DNA from: CAZXVW01 sp964644025
Lineage (GTDB): Bacteria > Acidobacteriota > Terriglobia > Bryobacterales > Bryobacteraceae
NCBI GenBank assembly: GCA_964644025.1
Contig: CAZXVW010000178.1
Coordinates: 1 to 8,996 of the forward strand
DNA length: 8,996 nucleotides
Direction of reading: 5' to 3'
Of this stretch, positions 1-6,382 are shown piece after piece. Numbering within the stretch: the stretch's first letter is position 1; each line of letters begins with the position of its first letter. The notes below the pieces were generated by a model. It saw nothing but the letters and a program-made list of their open reading frames with translations, did no database searches and was not told the origin of the DNA. A program made the position numbers and the translations under genes.

Positions 1-1593
1 CACGGCGAAGCGGTGCGCCTCGTCGCGCACCGTCTGGATCAGGTGCAGCACCGGCGAGTAGCGGTCCAGACGCACCGGTTCCTCCTCCTGGCCGTGGACG
101 TAGATGACCTCTTCGCGCTTGGCGATGGCCGCCAGCGGCTGGTTGATCACGCCCACCGACTCCAGCGCCGCCGCGGCCGCGTGCAACTGCCCCACTCCAC
201 CGTCCACCAGCACCAGCCCGGGCATCGGCCGGCCTTCCCTCTGCAGGCGCCCGTAACGCCGGACGATCACCTCCCGCATCGCCGCGAAATCATCGCTGCC
301 CTCCACGGTGCGGATGATGAATTTCTTGTAAGCGGATTTCCGCATCTGGCCGTCTTCCCACACCACCATGCTGGCCACTTGGTCGGTTCCCTGAATGTGG
401 GAGATGTCGAAACACTCGATCCGCCGCGGCGCCTCCTCCAGGCCCAGCGTCTCCCGGAGCGCTTCCTGGATCGCTTTCGAAGTCGGTTTCAAAACCCGGA
501 AACGCTGCTCGAAGCTGTGGCGGGCATTGGTCTCCGCCAGCCGCAGCATCGCTTTTTTCTGGCCGCGCTGCGGCGTGTGAATCTCCATCTTGCGGCCCCG
601 CTTTTCCGAGAGCAGTTCGGCGAGCACCTCCTGGTCCTCGAACTCCACCGGCACGTGGATCCGGTCCGGAATATAGGTCTGCTCCAGGTAGATCTGTTTC
701 AGCAGCGCGGAGAAGAACTCCCCGGGGTCGAACTCCATCTGGTCTTCCCAGAAGTACTCGCGCCGGTCGACGATCCGCCCGTTGCGCAGGTGAAACAGGT
801 TCACCGCCACCAGCGGCGGCTCGGCGTAGTAAGCGAAGATGTCGATGTTCTCCCCCTCCGCCGCCGCCATCTTCTGCTTCTGTTCCACTTCCTCGACGGT
901 GGCGATCAGGTCCCGCAGCGCGGCGGCTTCCTCGTAGCGCGTGGCTTCGGCGGCCGCCTCCATCCGGCGGCGCAGTTGCGCCACCAGGTCCCGGTGCTTT
1001 CCCTCCAGGAACAGGCGTACGCCCTGCACCGCCTCAGCGTAGGCTTCCTCCGTGGTCAGGCCTTCGACGCACGGGCCCAGGCAGCGATGAATATGGTACT
1101 GGAGACAGGGCTGGGGGTGCTTCCGGCTCAGGTCGACTTTGCAGGAGGGAACCTGGAAGTGCCGGTTGATGAATTGCCGCAGCCGGTGCGCCAGGTTGCC
1201 GGGGAAATAAGGTCCGTAATACGTCGCGCCGTCCTTCCGCAACCGCCGGGTGACGTAGACCCGCGGATAAGCTTCCCGGGTGAGCTTCAGGTAGGGGTAC
1301 GTCTTGTCGTCGCGCAGCAGGACGTTGAACCGCGGCTTCCAGCGCTTGATCAGGTTGTTCTCCAGCGCCAGCGCCTCCTTCTCGTTGTCGACGAGAATGT
1401 AGTCCACCTCTCGCGCTTCCGCGATCAGCGTACCGGTCTTTACATCCGCCAGCCTCTCCTCGGAGAAATAGCTCCGCACGCGGCTTCGCAGGTTCTTGGC
1501 CTTGCCCACGTACAGGATAGTCCCGTGCGCGTCCTTGTACAGGTAGACCCCGGGGGACGGCGGCAGGCGGGCGGCTTTTTCACGAAGATCCAT
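1..1593 (-). CDS. uvrC: UvrABC system protein C (excinuclease subunit), C-terminus cut by window edge
   Basis: UvrC is the dual-incision nuclease of bacterial nucleotide excision repair; with UvrB it cuts damaged DNA on both sides of a lesion. I read 531 codons on the minus strand from ATG at 1593. The GIY-YIG nuclease domain is at about residues 13-92 (GVYLYK, YVGKAKNLRSR with R38, and E78 as the metal ligand). Four cysteines, C151, C163, C171 and C175, have the 12-8-4 spacing of the E. coli UvrC iron-sulfur cysteines. A UVR (UvrB-binding) helix pair lies at about 206-241. The RNase H-like 5'-incision domain has D396 (FDISH), D434/D435, D464 (LVDGG) and H527 (RDEAHRF). UvrC is usually about 600 residues, so the last 80 or so, including the helix-hairpin-helix domain, lie off the window. 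No clear Shine-Dalgarno precedes the ATG, but the start matches the family. The gene is divergent from the TPR gene. Confidence 0.98.
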   Translation of the reverse strand, partial: MDLREKAARLPPSPGVYLYKDAHGTILYVGKAKNLRSRVRSYFSEERLADVKTGTLIAEAREVDYILVDNEKEALALENNLIKRWKPRFNVLLRDDKTYPYLKLTREAYPRVYVTRRLRKDGATYYGPYFPGNLAHRLRQFINRHFQVPSCKVDLSRKHPQPCLQYHIHRCLGPCVEGLTTEEAYAEAVQGVRLFLEGKHRDLVAQLRRRMEAAAEATRYEEAAALRDLIATVEEVEQKQKMAAAEGENIDIFAYYAEPPLVAVNLFHLRNGRIVDRREYFWEDQMEFDPGEFFSALLKQIYLEQTYIPDRIHVPVEFEDQEVLAELLSEKRGRKMEIHTPQRGQKKAMLRLAETNARHSFEQRFRVLKPTSKAIQEALRETLGLEEAPRRIECFDISHIQGTDQVASMVVWEDGQMRKSAYKKFIIRTVEGSDDFAAMREVIVRRYGRLQREGRPMPGLVLVDGGVGQLHAAAAALESVGVINQPLAAIAKREEVIYVHGQEEEPVRLDRYSPVLHLIQTVRDEAHRFAV

Positions 1594-1672
1594 CGCCAGA
1601 TCTGTTTCTATTCTGACACGCGGAACCGGCTGTCCACCCCGCCCGACGCCGCTCCTGCCGCCCGGCCGGCGA

Positions 1673-1684
1673 TATACTCAAATT
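1673..1684 (+). promoter_or_regulatory. Putative -10 box for the TPR gene, implying a leaderless mRNA
   Basis: TATACT at 1673-1678 matches the sigma-70 -10 consensus at 5 of 6 positions and ends 6 nt before the GTG at 1685, so transcription would begin at or next to the start codon. No Shine-Dalgarno is present in the intervening bases. No recognisable -35 box lies 16-18 bp upstream, where the sequence is very GC-rich. This is inference from position and consensus only. Confidence 0.35.
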
Positions 1685-2113
1685 GTGACCCGGAAGCGAT
1701 TCCTGGCCGTACTGCTGGTGCCGTGCTGGGTGGCCTTCGCCGCCCAGGAGCCCCAGTATCAGCAACCCCCGGAGGAAGACGAGGACCTCACCCACAGGAC
1801 CGAATACTCGTTCAACCCGTTGCAGGCCTCCAAGGAATTCAAGGTCGGGGAATTCTACTGGAAAAAGAAAAACTACCGGGCCGCGGCCGGCCGCTATCAG
1901 GAAGCCGTCAAGTGGAATCCGAACTACGCCGAGGCTTATTGGAAGCTCGCCCTGGCCGAGGAGAAACTGGCCGAAAAGGAGACGCAGGAAACCCAAAAGC
2001 AGATGAAGATCGAAGCCGCCCGCAAGGCTTTCCAAAAATATCTGGACTTGGAGCCGGACGGCAAAAGAGCCAAGACCGCCCGGCAGCATCTGGCCAGGTT
2101 GGAGCGCCACTGA
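1685..2113 (+). CDS. Small exported tetratricopeptide-repeat protein
   Basis: A 142-residue protein. It begins with a signal peptide (positive MTRKR, hydrophobic stretch at about 6-19, AFA-A site near residues 17-20), so it is probably periplasmic. C14 is preceded by proline and does not make a good lipobox. An acidic, proline/glutamine-rich linker (about 21-40) follows, then one clear TPR unit at about 48-81 (FYWKKKNYRAAAGRYQEAVKWNPN), a second from about 82 with a charged insertion, and a final helix pair ending LARLERH. TPRs are protein-protein docking scaffolds; the unit resembles those of BamD/YfiO-type outer-membrane assembly proteins, but the protein is much shorter than BamD and I do not assign that role. 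The GTG start gives the basic n-region directly. It is divergent from uvrC and convergent with the HU/TIR unit, whose stop is 39 bp away, so it looks monocistronic. Confidence 0.8.
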   Translation: MTRKRFLAVLLVPCWVAFAAQEPQYQQPPEEDEDLTHRTEYSFNPLQASKEFKVGEFYWKKKNYRAAAGRYQEAVKWNPNYAEAYWKLALAEEKLAEKETQETQKQMKIEAARKAFQKYLDLEPDGKRAKTARQHLARLERH

Positions 2114-2152
2114 TCCCCGCCCCCCCGAGCGGCGCCCCACCGCGTGGCCGCG

Positions 2153-2728
2153 CTAGGCTGCCCGTTTTCCCCGCTTCCGGCCGGCTTTCCGCATTACGGA
2201 AAGCACCCGGGCGAATCCTTTCTCCCAGTCCGGAAACAGGTCGACGTATTGCAACTGACGCGCCACCTGCTCCGGCACCCGGCACTCGTCCAGGCGCACC
2301 GGAATGAAGAAGATTTCGCCCAGCGGCAGGCGCGAAGCGCAGTCCAGCGCATAGCGCAACTCGGAGTGAAAGTATCCCCGCTTGGTCACTCCTCGTTGCG
2401 AAAAACAGGCGATGAAGAAATCGGAAATCTCGATGGTCCTCTCGATCGAGCGCGGCCAGTTCTGCCCCGGCAGCAGCTTCTTCCGGTCCAGCCAGGGATC
2501 GTAGCCCTGGGCCGCCAGCGCGTTGTATAGCCTCTCCGCCGCCGCGAAGTCTTCTTCCACGTAGGCGATAAAGACCTTCCGCCGCGTCTCCGGAAGAAAC
2601 TCAATGCGGCTGCCGCCCTCCGGACGGAAAGTGCCCAGCCCTTCGATCTCGACGGGGAACCCCTCTTCCAAGCACTTCCGGACGATCAGGGCCACTTGTT
2701 CCAGCACCGGCTGGTTCGCCGCCTTCAT
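2153..2728 (-). CDS. TIR-domain protein with N-terminal half-HU DNA-binding fold
   Basis: A 191-residue two-part protein. Residues 1-50 look like the second helix and beta sheet of an HU/IHF fold (helix at about 8-22, then EIEGLGTF at 27-34 and RIEF at 41-44) without helix 1 and without the long DNA-binding beta arm. Residues 51-180 are a TIR domain: KVFIAYVEED (strand A), helix with AERLYNAL, GYDPWLDRKKLLPGQNW (BB-loop region), SDFFIACFS (strand C), then GYFHSELRYALD, where E123 sits at the position of the catalytic glutamate of NAD-cleaving TIRs. IPVRLDECRVP and a final helix follow, and the tail is strongly basic. TIR domains hydrolyse NAD+ or make cyclic ADP-ribose-type signals; activity here is inferred. 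A strong Shine-Dalgarno (GGAAGGAAGG, 2734-2743 on the opposite strand) lies inside the upstream HU gene, 5 nt before this ATG. The gene directly abuts the HU gene, whose TAA is the preceding codon in the same frame. Confidence 0.93.
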   Translation of the reverse strand: MKAANQPVLEQVALIVRKCLEEGFPVEIEGLGTFRPEGGSRIEFLPETRRKVFIAYVEEDFAAAERLYNALAAQGYDPWLDRKKLLPGQNWPRSIERTIEISDFFIACFSQRGVTKRGYFHSELRYALDCASRLPLGEIFFIPVRLDECRVPEQVARQLQYVDLFPDWEKGFARVLSVMRKAGRKRGKRAA

Positions 2729-2950
2729 TTAGGCCTTCCTTCCCGCGCCGCTCCTCCGGGCGGGCTCGTCGCGCTGGAAACGGAGCCGGCGGCCGGGTTT
2801 CAGCGTACCCAGCCCGGGCAATGGCGCACTTCGGCCCTCGCGCAGCCGCCGCAAGATATCGTGCACCACCCGGTCAAGCTGGTCGGCGGCTTCCGCCCGC
2901 GTGATGTGCCGTTTCCGCGCCAGCCGGCGCGCCAGCTCCGTTTTCTTCAT
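2729..2950 (-). CDS. Short, arm-less HU/IHF-family DNA-binding protein
   Basis: HU proteins are small dimeric nucleoid proteins that bend DNA. From the ATG at 2950 the protein has 73 residues and begins MKKTELARRLARK, the usual HU opening (M-x-K-x-E-L); an in-frame ATG at 2962 would add four residues (MLSA) but has no Shine-Dalgarno, while 2950 has a weak GAG. Visible parts are helix 1 (about 3-13), helix 2 (TRAEAADQLDRVVHDILRRLREG) and the GLGTL turn into the sheet. HU normally has about 90 residues with a beta arm around an R-N-P-x-T-G motif. Here the arm is missing: the sheet passes at once into GRRLRF and a basic tail. The stop TAA is immediately followed by the ATG of the TIR gene, so the two are surely co-transcribed. 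The pairing with an HU-TIR fusion suggests a hetero-complex, which is inference. Confidence 0.85.
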   Translation of the reverse strand: MKKTELARRLARKRHITRAEAADQLDRVVHDILRRLREGRSAPLPGLGTLKPGRRLRFQRDEPARRSGAGRKA

Positions 2951-2986
2951 CGCACTCAACATCGTAAGGCCGCGCTCTGGAGAACC

Positions 2987-3004
2987 CCGCCGGCCAGCCG
3001 GCGG
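2987..3004 (-). other. Perfect GC hairpin in the leader of the HU/TIR operon
   Basis: Arms CCGCCGG (2987-2993) and CCGGCGG (2998-3004) are perfectly complementary around a 4-nt loop. The hairpin lies 37 nt upstream of the upper HU start, inside the likely 5' leader. No T-run follows on either strand, so it is not an intrinsic terminator. It could affect leader translation or mRNA stability; function unknown. Confidence 0.4.
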
Positions 3005-3039
3005 AACGCACCGGGTTTAAGTGCTATTAATTCGCTGAA

Positions 3040-3067
3040 AATATAGAAGGATAGCCGAATTCAGCAA
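3040..3067 (-). promoter_or_regulatory. Putative sigma-70-like promoter of the HU/TIR operon
   Basis: Reading the minus strand, TTGCTG (3067-3062) and TATATT (3045-3040) are separated by 16 bp in an unusually AT-rich patch, about 3018-3085. TATATT matches the -10 consensus at 5 of 6 positions; the -35 matches only in TTG. Transcription would start near 3033, giving a leader of about 80 nt before the HU start. Two direct copies of CCGAATTC (plus strand 3055-3062 and 3073-3080) surround the -35 box and could be regulator sites. Based on consensus and position only. Confidence 0.4.
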
Positions 3068-3113
3068 CAATTCCGAATTCTTTGTGACCGGGAATTCCCA
3101 GCACGCCGGTCGC

Positions 3114-5981
3114 TTACTGATATCTCACCCAGATCGGAGAAGACCAGGCGATTTCCCCGTCGGCCTGCTCGACGCGCACGTAGTAGTAGTGTTCGCCTTT
3201 CGAGATGTCGTTGTCCAGGAAACTGACCTTCACCTCCTGCTGGCCGGGGCTGAACGTATGGATGATTTTCTGGTCGCGGATGATGCGGACGGCCGCCACC
3301 GGCCGCGTGCCGCGAACGTAAAGTTTGATGGGCAGCGCGGTGCGGCTGGCGAAGTCGTCACCCATGAAATAGTCGCCCATGCGGTAGTCGAGAATGATGT
3401 TGTCGGTGGCGGCGTAAGTGTGGCGGGTTTTCACCGCGTCGATGACGCCGTCGCGCGACGTATCGGCCGTGTAAACCATGGCATAGCTGATATGGGTGGA
3501 GTTATGGTCCGAGCTGGCCACCACGCCGAGCCGGTAGCCCTTGGCCCAGGCCTTGTTGACGTAACCCTCCGGATGGAATCCGCCGGGCGCCTCCCCCTTG
3601 TTTGGGTGATCGGTCGCCACGGCTTTCGGGGCGCCGATCTGCTCGTAGTTGGTCCGGCAGCCCTGGAAGAGTTCGACGACGGGCTCCACCTCGGGATCGT
3701 TGTCGCGCCAGTCCGTGCCCATGTTGGTGCCGGAGGTGTGGGAAAGGCAGAACGCCTTGATCCGGTGCAGGTACTTGTAAAGATACTTGACGTCGTTGGC
3801 GCCCATGTTTCCCCCGCCGGGCGGGATCTCCGCCGGCTGGCGCATTCTGCCGAAGTTGGGCTTGCGGAGGAAGGGTAGCACACGCAGCGAGCGGTCCGCG
3901 CTGACGACGTTGCGGTGCCCGTCCGGGTAGACCATGCCGCGCTCATAGCCGAACAGGGAAGTGTAGCGGCCGGGCATTAGGTGGCGGTCGGCGGCCTTGC
4001 CCTGCAGCCACCAGTAGTAATCCATGTAAGTGCCGCCGCCCTGGTGGTCGCTGACGTTGCCCCAGTCCATGTTGGCGGCGTCGATCATGTAGCGCCAGAA
4101 CTCGGAGAAGCTCCCGTCCGTGGTGCCCCCGCCGTCCCAGCTCATGTCGGTGTGCCGGTGCGTGTCGCCGCGGATAATGCGGCACTCGCGCCCGTCCACC
4201 ATGGTGCGATAAGCGCGAATGGCTGCCACGTCGCCGGCTTCGTCGGGGTGCACCGGTTGCACGCTGAGCGCAACGACTTTCCGCTCCACCAGCACCGGGT
4301 TCTTGGCCGGCCAGCTCGGCATGTGGGCGGCGTAGATCTCGCTCCGCACCGGCCGGTGCGGATAGGGGTATTCGCGGTTGTCGGTGGCATAGGCGGCCCA
4401 CAGCGTCCCGTCCGGCGCCGCCACCAGGCTGCCGCGGGCATCCGGCCGGTCCCAGCTCACCGGCAACGGCGTCGGCGTCGTCCAGTGATCGCCCTGATAC
4501 ACCGTGATCTGGTGTTCCCACCACGCGTGCGCGCGGCTGCTGTAACGATGCATCCGCCGGTGCAGCAGGATGCCCACGTTCCCGTTGCCGTCCACGAACA
4601 AAGAGGGGTGGAAGGAACCCGAACCGACCACGGCGGCTTCGTCAGGCTGTTGGGCCGGCGCCTGCAGGCGGCCCCCGGCGTAAACCGCCACCCGTAACTC
4701 CCGGCGGCCGCCGAGCGAGGAGCCGCCGCCCTCCTGTTCCGTAAATCCGAGGTCCTTGCCCCAGTTCACATCACCTTGCTCCCAGGCAACCCAGACGCGG
4801 TTGCTCCGGTCCACGATCACGCTGGCCCGCTTGTCCAGCAGCGGCGTGCCCGCCACGGTGATCTCCTTGCCGAATCGCCCGTTCTGGAAACTGCGCAGGA
4901 AGACGTCATAGTTGCCCCGGCGATAGCTGTCCCAGGCCACCCAGGCGCGGCCGGCTGAGTCAAGCGCGATGGCCGGCTCCCATTCGTTGCCCGCGTCATC
5001 GGCCACCACGTACGTTTTCGACCACCCCTCCTGGGTGCGGACCTTGAGGAAGATGTCGTAGTTGTTGCCCCGGTAAGCCTGCCAGGTGACGTAAAGATTC
5101 CCCGCCGGATCGATGGCGGCCTGCTGGTTCGAATCCACCAGCGGGTCCGTGGTGATCCGCTCGACCCGGCTCCACAGGTTACGGTCTTTGAAGTAGCGGA
5201 CCGCGTAAATGTCCCAGTTGCCTTCATCCTGCTGCGAGTAGACGACCCACGGATTGTCGTTTTCATCGATCAGCACCTGGGGCCACCACACGTCGCCCTG
5301 GTTGCCCGGCACCGGCAGGTAGTTGGACCACCTCCCGTTCTGGTAGCAACGAAGGCCAACCTCGTCGCGCCCGTCATGGTAGCCGGTCCACACCACCCAC
5401 AGCATGCCCTGGCGATCGGCGGCAATCGAGGGGAAATCATCGTTCCACCACATGGAGCCGATCTTGCGCGTCACCGGTAAGCGCGTTACCACCGCGTCGC
5501 CGTCCAGCGCCGGTTGCCGGTCGCCGACGCGCAGGACCGCGGGATCAAAGCTGAAGTTGCCCCGCGTGGTAGTGATGTTCACCCGGCAGCCGGGATCCGC
5601 CAGCAGCGTCACCACCACCCCGACGGACGGCTCGCCCATGTAGCCCCGCCGAAAGTAGATGCTCGTCTTGCGGCCCCGCACTGCGGGCCGTCTCTTGACA
5701 CTCCAGCCGTCCGGCGGCAGAATCTTGTCCTCGACATCGAACTTGTAGCCCCGGATGTTTTCCAGGGCGCCCTTGGAGACGACGACCTTGCCGGACCAGT
5801 CGGCCGGCTGGCCCGTTTTCTCGCCGAACGAGACCAGGAACATGGCTTCGTTGCCGGCGTCGGCGGGAAACTGAACACGGGCCATCCACGGAAGCTGCGG
5901 CGACTGGCCGTAAACGATGAAACCGATGAAAAGCGCGGCCGCCGCGGCTGCCAGTAAGATCAGAACAAATCGCTTCGGCAT
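3114..5981 (-). CDS. Exported beta-propeller / PHP-type (CehA/McbA-like) metallohydrolase fusion
   Basis: A 955-residue protein. Residues 1-25 are a signal peptide or anchor (MPKR, then a hydrophobic core), so it acts outside the cytoplasm. About 40-165 is a beta-rich N-terminal region. About 180-530 holds roughly 50-residue repeats of a propeller type (e.g. P-x-I-x-x-D-x-x-G-x-x-W-V-x-W, then GNYDVFL), best at 182-261, 287-316, 335-364 and 385-400, weaker to 530. A PHP-like metal-dependent hydrolase domain runs from about 600 to 865: GDTHRHTD (H608, H610), SDHQGG (D645, H646), E680, H748 and SSDHNSTH (D825, H826). The C-terminal Ig-like part (about 883-955, ending YYVRVEQADGEIAWSSPIW) resembles that of CehA/McbA-type or DUF3604-like hydrolases. 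The reaction is probably phosphoester, ester or carbamate hydrolysis; the substrate is unknown. The start is supported by an AGAGG Shine-Dalgarno 5 nt upstream. It appears to be a single-gene transcript. Confidence 0.9.
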   Translation of the reverse strand: MPKRFVLILLAAAAAALFIGFIVYGQSPQLPWMARVQFPADAGNEAMFLVSFGEKTGQPADWSGKVVVSKGALENIRGYKFDVEDKILPPDGWSVKRRPAVRGRKTSIYFRRGYMGEPSVGVVVTLLADPGCRVNITTTRGNFSFDPAVLRVGDRQPALDGDAVVTRLPVTRKIGSMWWNDDFPSIAADRQGMLWVVWTGYHDGRDEVGLRCYQNGRWSNYLPVPGNQGDVWWPQVLIDENDNPWVVYSQQDEGNWDIYAVRYFKDRNLWSRVERITTDPLVDSNQQAAIDPAGNLYVTWQAYRGNNYDIFLKVRTQEGWSKTYVVADDAGNEWEPAIALDSAGRAWVAWDSYRRGNYDVFLRSFQNGRFGKEITVAGTPLLDKRASVIVDRSNRVWVAWEQGDVNWGKDLGFTEQEGGGSSLGGRRELRVAVYAGGRLQAPAQQPDEAAVVGSGSFHPSLFVDGNGNVGILLHRRMHRYSSRAHAWWEHQITVYQGDHWTTPTPLPVSWDRPDARGSLVAAPDGTLWAAYATDNREYPYPHRPVRSEIYAAHMPSWPAKNPVLVERKVVALSVQPVHPDEAGDVAAIRAYRTMVDGRECRIIRGDTHRHTDMSWDGGGTTDGSFSEFWRYMIDAANMDWGNVSDHQGGGTYMDYYWWLQGKAADRHLMPGRYTSLFGYERGMVYPDGHRNVVSADRSLRVLPFLRKPNFGRMRQPAEIPPGGGNMGANDVKYLYKYLHRIKAFCLSHTSGTNMGTDWRDNDPEVEPVVELFQGCRTNYEQIGAPKAVATDHPNKGEAPGGFHPEGYVNKAWAKGYRLGVVASSDHNSTHISYAMVYTADTSRDGVIDAVKTRHTYAATDNIILDYRMGDYFMGDDFASRTALPIKLYVRGTRPVAAVRIIRDQKIIHTFSPGQQEVKVSFLDNDISKGEHYYYVRVEQADGEIAWSSPIWVRYQ

Positions 5982-5999
5982 CGAAACCTCTCATGAAAT

Positions 6000-6027
6000 C
6001 CTCTACCCCGTGCGGCGTCGAAGTCAA
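6000..6027 (-). promoter_or_regulatory. Possible promoter of the propeller-PHP gene
   Basis: On the minus strand TTGACT (6027-6022) matches the -35 consensus at 5 of 6 positions and is followed after 16 bp by TAGAGG (6005-6000), a poor -10 box. The spacing to the ATG at 5981 would give a leader of about 12 nt that still contains the AGAGG Shine-Dalgarno. The weak -10 keeps confidence low. Confidence 0.3.
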
Positions 6028-6150
6028 GCCGTAAAGCCGGCTCCCAGCCCGTACGAGAGTAAGACTTCCGCCGGGGCCATCGCCGCCCCGCGCCCCGGGC
6101 CTCAGCCTCCACAGGGAGGCGAAGTACGCCAAGCGCGCCTTGTGTGCTGC

Positions 6151-6222
6151 TCGCAAAGGCGCAAAGACGCAAGGAATCCATGTCCATTTATCTTTTTGCT
6201 TTGCAACTGTGCGCCTTGGCGT
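6151..6222. repeat. Imperfect inverted-repeat (stem-loop) element containing repeat copy 1
   Basis: The left arm, 6151-6174, has the internal reiteration CGCAAAGG-CGCAAAGAC-GCAAGG. The right arm, 6199-6222, pairs with it at 18 of 24 positions around a 24-nt AT-rich loop (6175-6198). Dispersed palindromic elements with GCGCAAAG/CTTTGCGC arms occur between genes in many bacterial genomes; a REP-like or mobile-element origin is inference. No protein is encoded. Confidence 0.55.
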
Positions 6223-6229
6223 GCGATCT
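6174..6229 (+). repeat. 56-bp dispersed repeat, copy 1
   Basis: Begins GAATCCATGTCC and ends GGCGTGCGATCT. It is identical to 8091-8146 except for one base (G at 6225, A at 8142), and both copies have the same orientation. It covers the loop and right arm of the stem-loop at 6151-6222. It lies in the intergenic space downstream of the toxin-antitoxin operon. Confidence 0.95.
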
Positions 6230-6382
6230 CCCGTCCCCTCCGCCCCACCATGAGTCCCGGCCTTTTGCCGCGTCACGCGGAAATCCGTCGCACGGTTGCC
6301 GCAGCCGGCCGCGGCGCACGAGCAGCCCGGCTTTCCGCATGGCTGACGACGCACCGGTGTCCCTGACTCATGACGAGCCTTG

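Larger units (their letters stand above)
5982..6382. other. 401-bp non-coding stretch between the PHP gene and the higA-like gene
   Basis: I see no credible gene. It holds a possible promoter for the PHP gene (6000-6027), a GC hairpin GCCTCC-ACAG-GGAGGC (6105-6120), repeat copy 1 with its stem-loop (6151-6229), a small hairpin CCGCG-TCA-CGCGG (6268-6280) and an 18-bp imperfect palindrome at 6298-6315. The last two lie just downstream of higA on the minus strand and may mark its transcript end, although no T-run follows either. Confidence 0.6.

Noticed and set aside
1685..1760. Lipoprotein signal (C14) in the TPR protein
   Set aside because: Proline sits at the -1 position where lipoboxes need Gly, Ala or Ser, and a normal signal peptidase I site (AFA-A) follows.
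13..2307. A 764-codon open frame on the plus strand
   Set aside because: It is antisense to uvrC and overlaps the TPR gene in another frame. The minus-strand reading gives unmistakable UvrC motifs, while this product is Arg/Pro/His-rich with no recognisable domain; GC-rich codon bias keeps it open.
3086..3111. Inverted repeat GACCGG / CCGGTC as a terminator of the PHP gene
   Set aside because: The stem is only 6 bp with a 14-nt loop and no T-run follows on the minus strand; an internal GGGAATTCCC palindrome competes. It is too weak to call.
3084..4697. Long plus-strand frames (264 and 238 codons) across the PHP gene
   Set aside because: They are opposite the conserved PHP and propeller motifs and have the valine/alanine/histidine-rich look of antisense reading.
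6151..6174. CGCAAAGG-CGCAAAGAC reiteration as a CRISPR or tandem array
   Set aside because: There are only about three degenerate 8-9-bp units with no spacers; it is better explained as one arm of the stem-loop repeat.
5960..6187. Minus-strand short frame starting MDMDSL (and its partner at 7883-8104)
   Set aside because: Both start inside the dispersed 56-bp repeat and diverge right after it. No Shine-Dalgarno or conserved domain is seen; this is repeat-derived spurious coding.
6249..6372. 8-bp inverted repeat CATGAGTC / GACTCATG as possible element ends
   Set aside because: It is short, does not extend, has no target duplication and encloses no gene, so it is likely chance.
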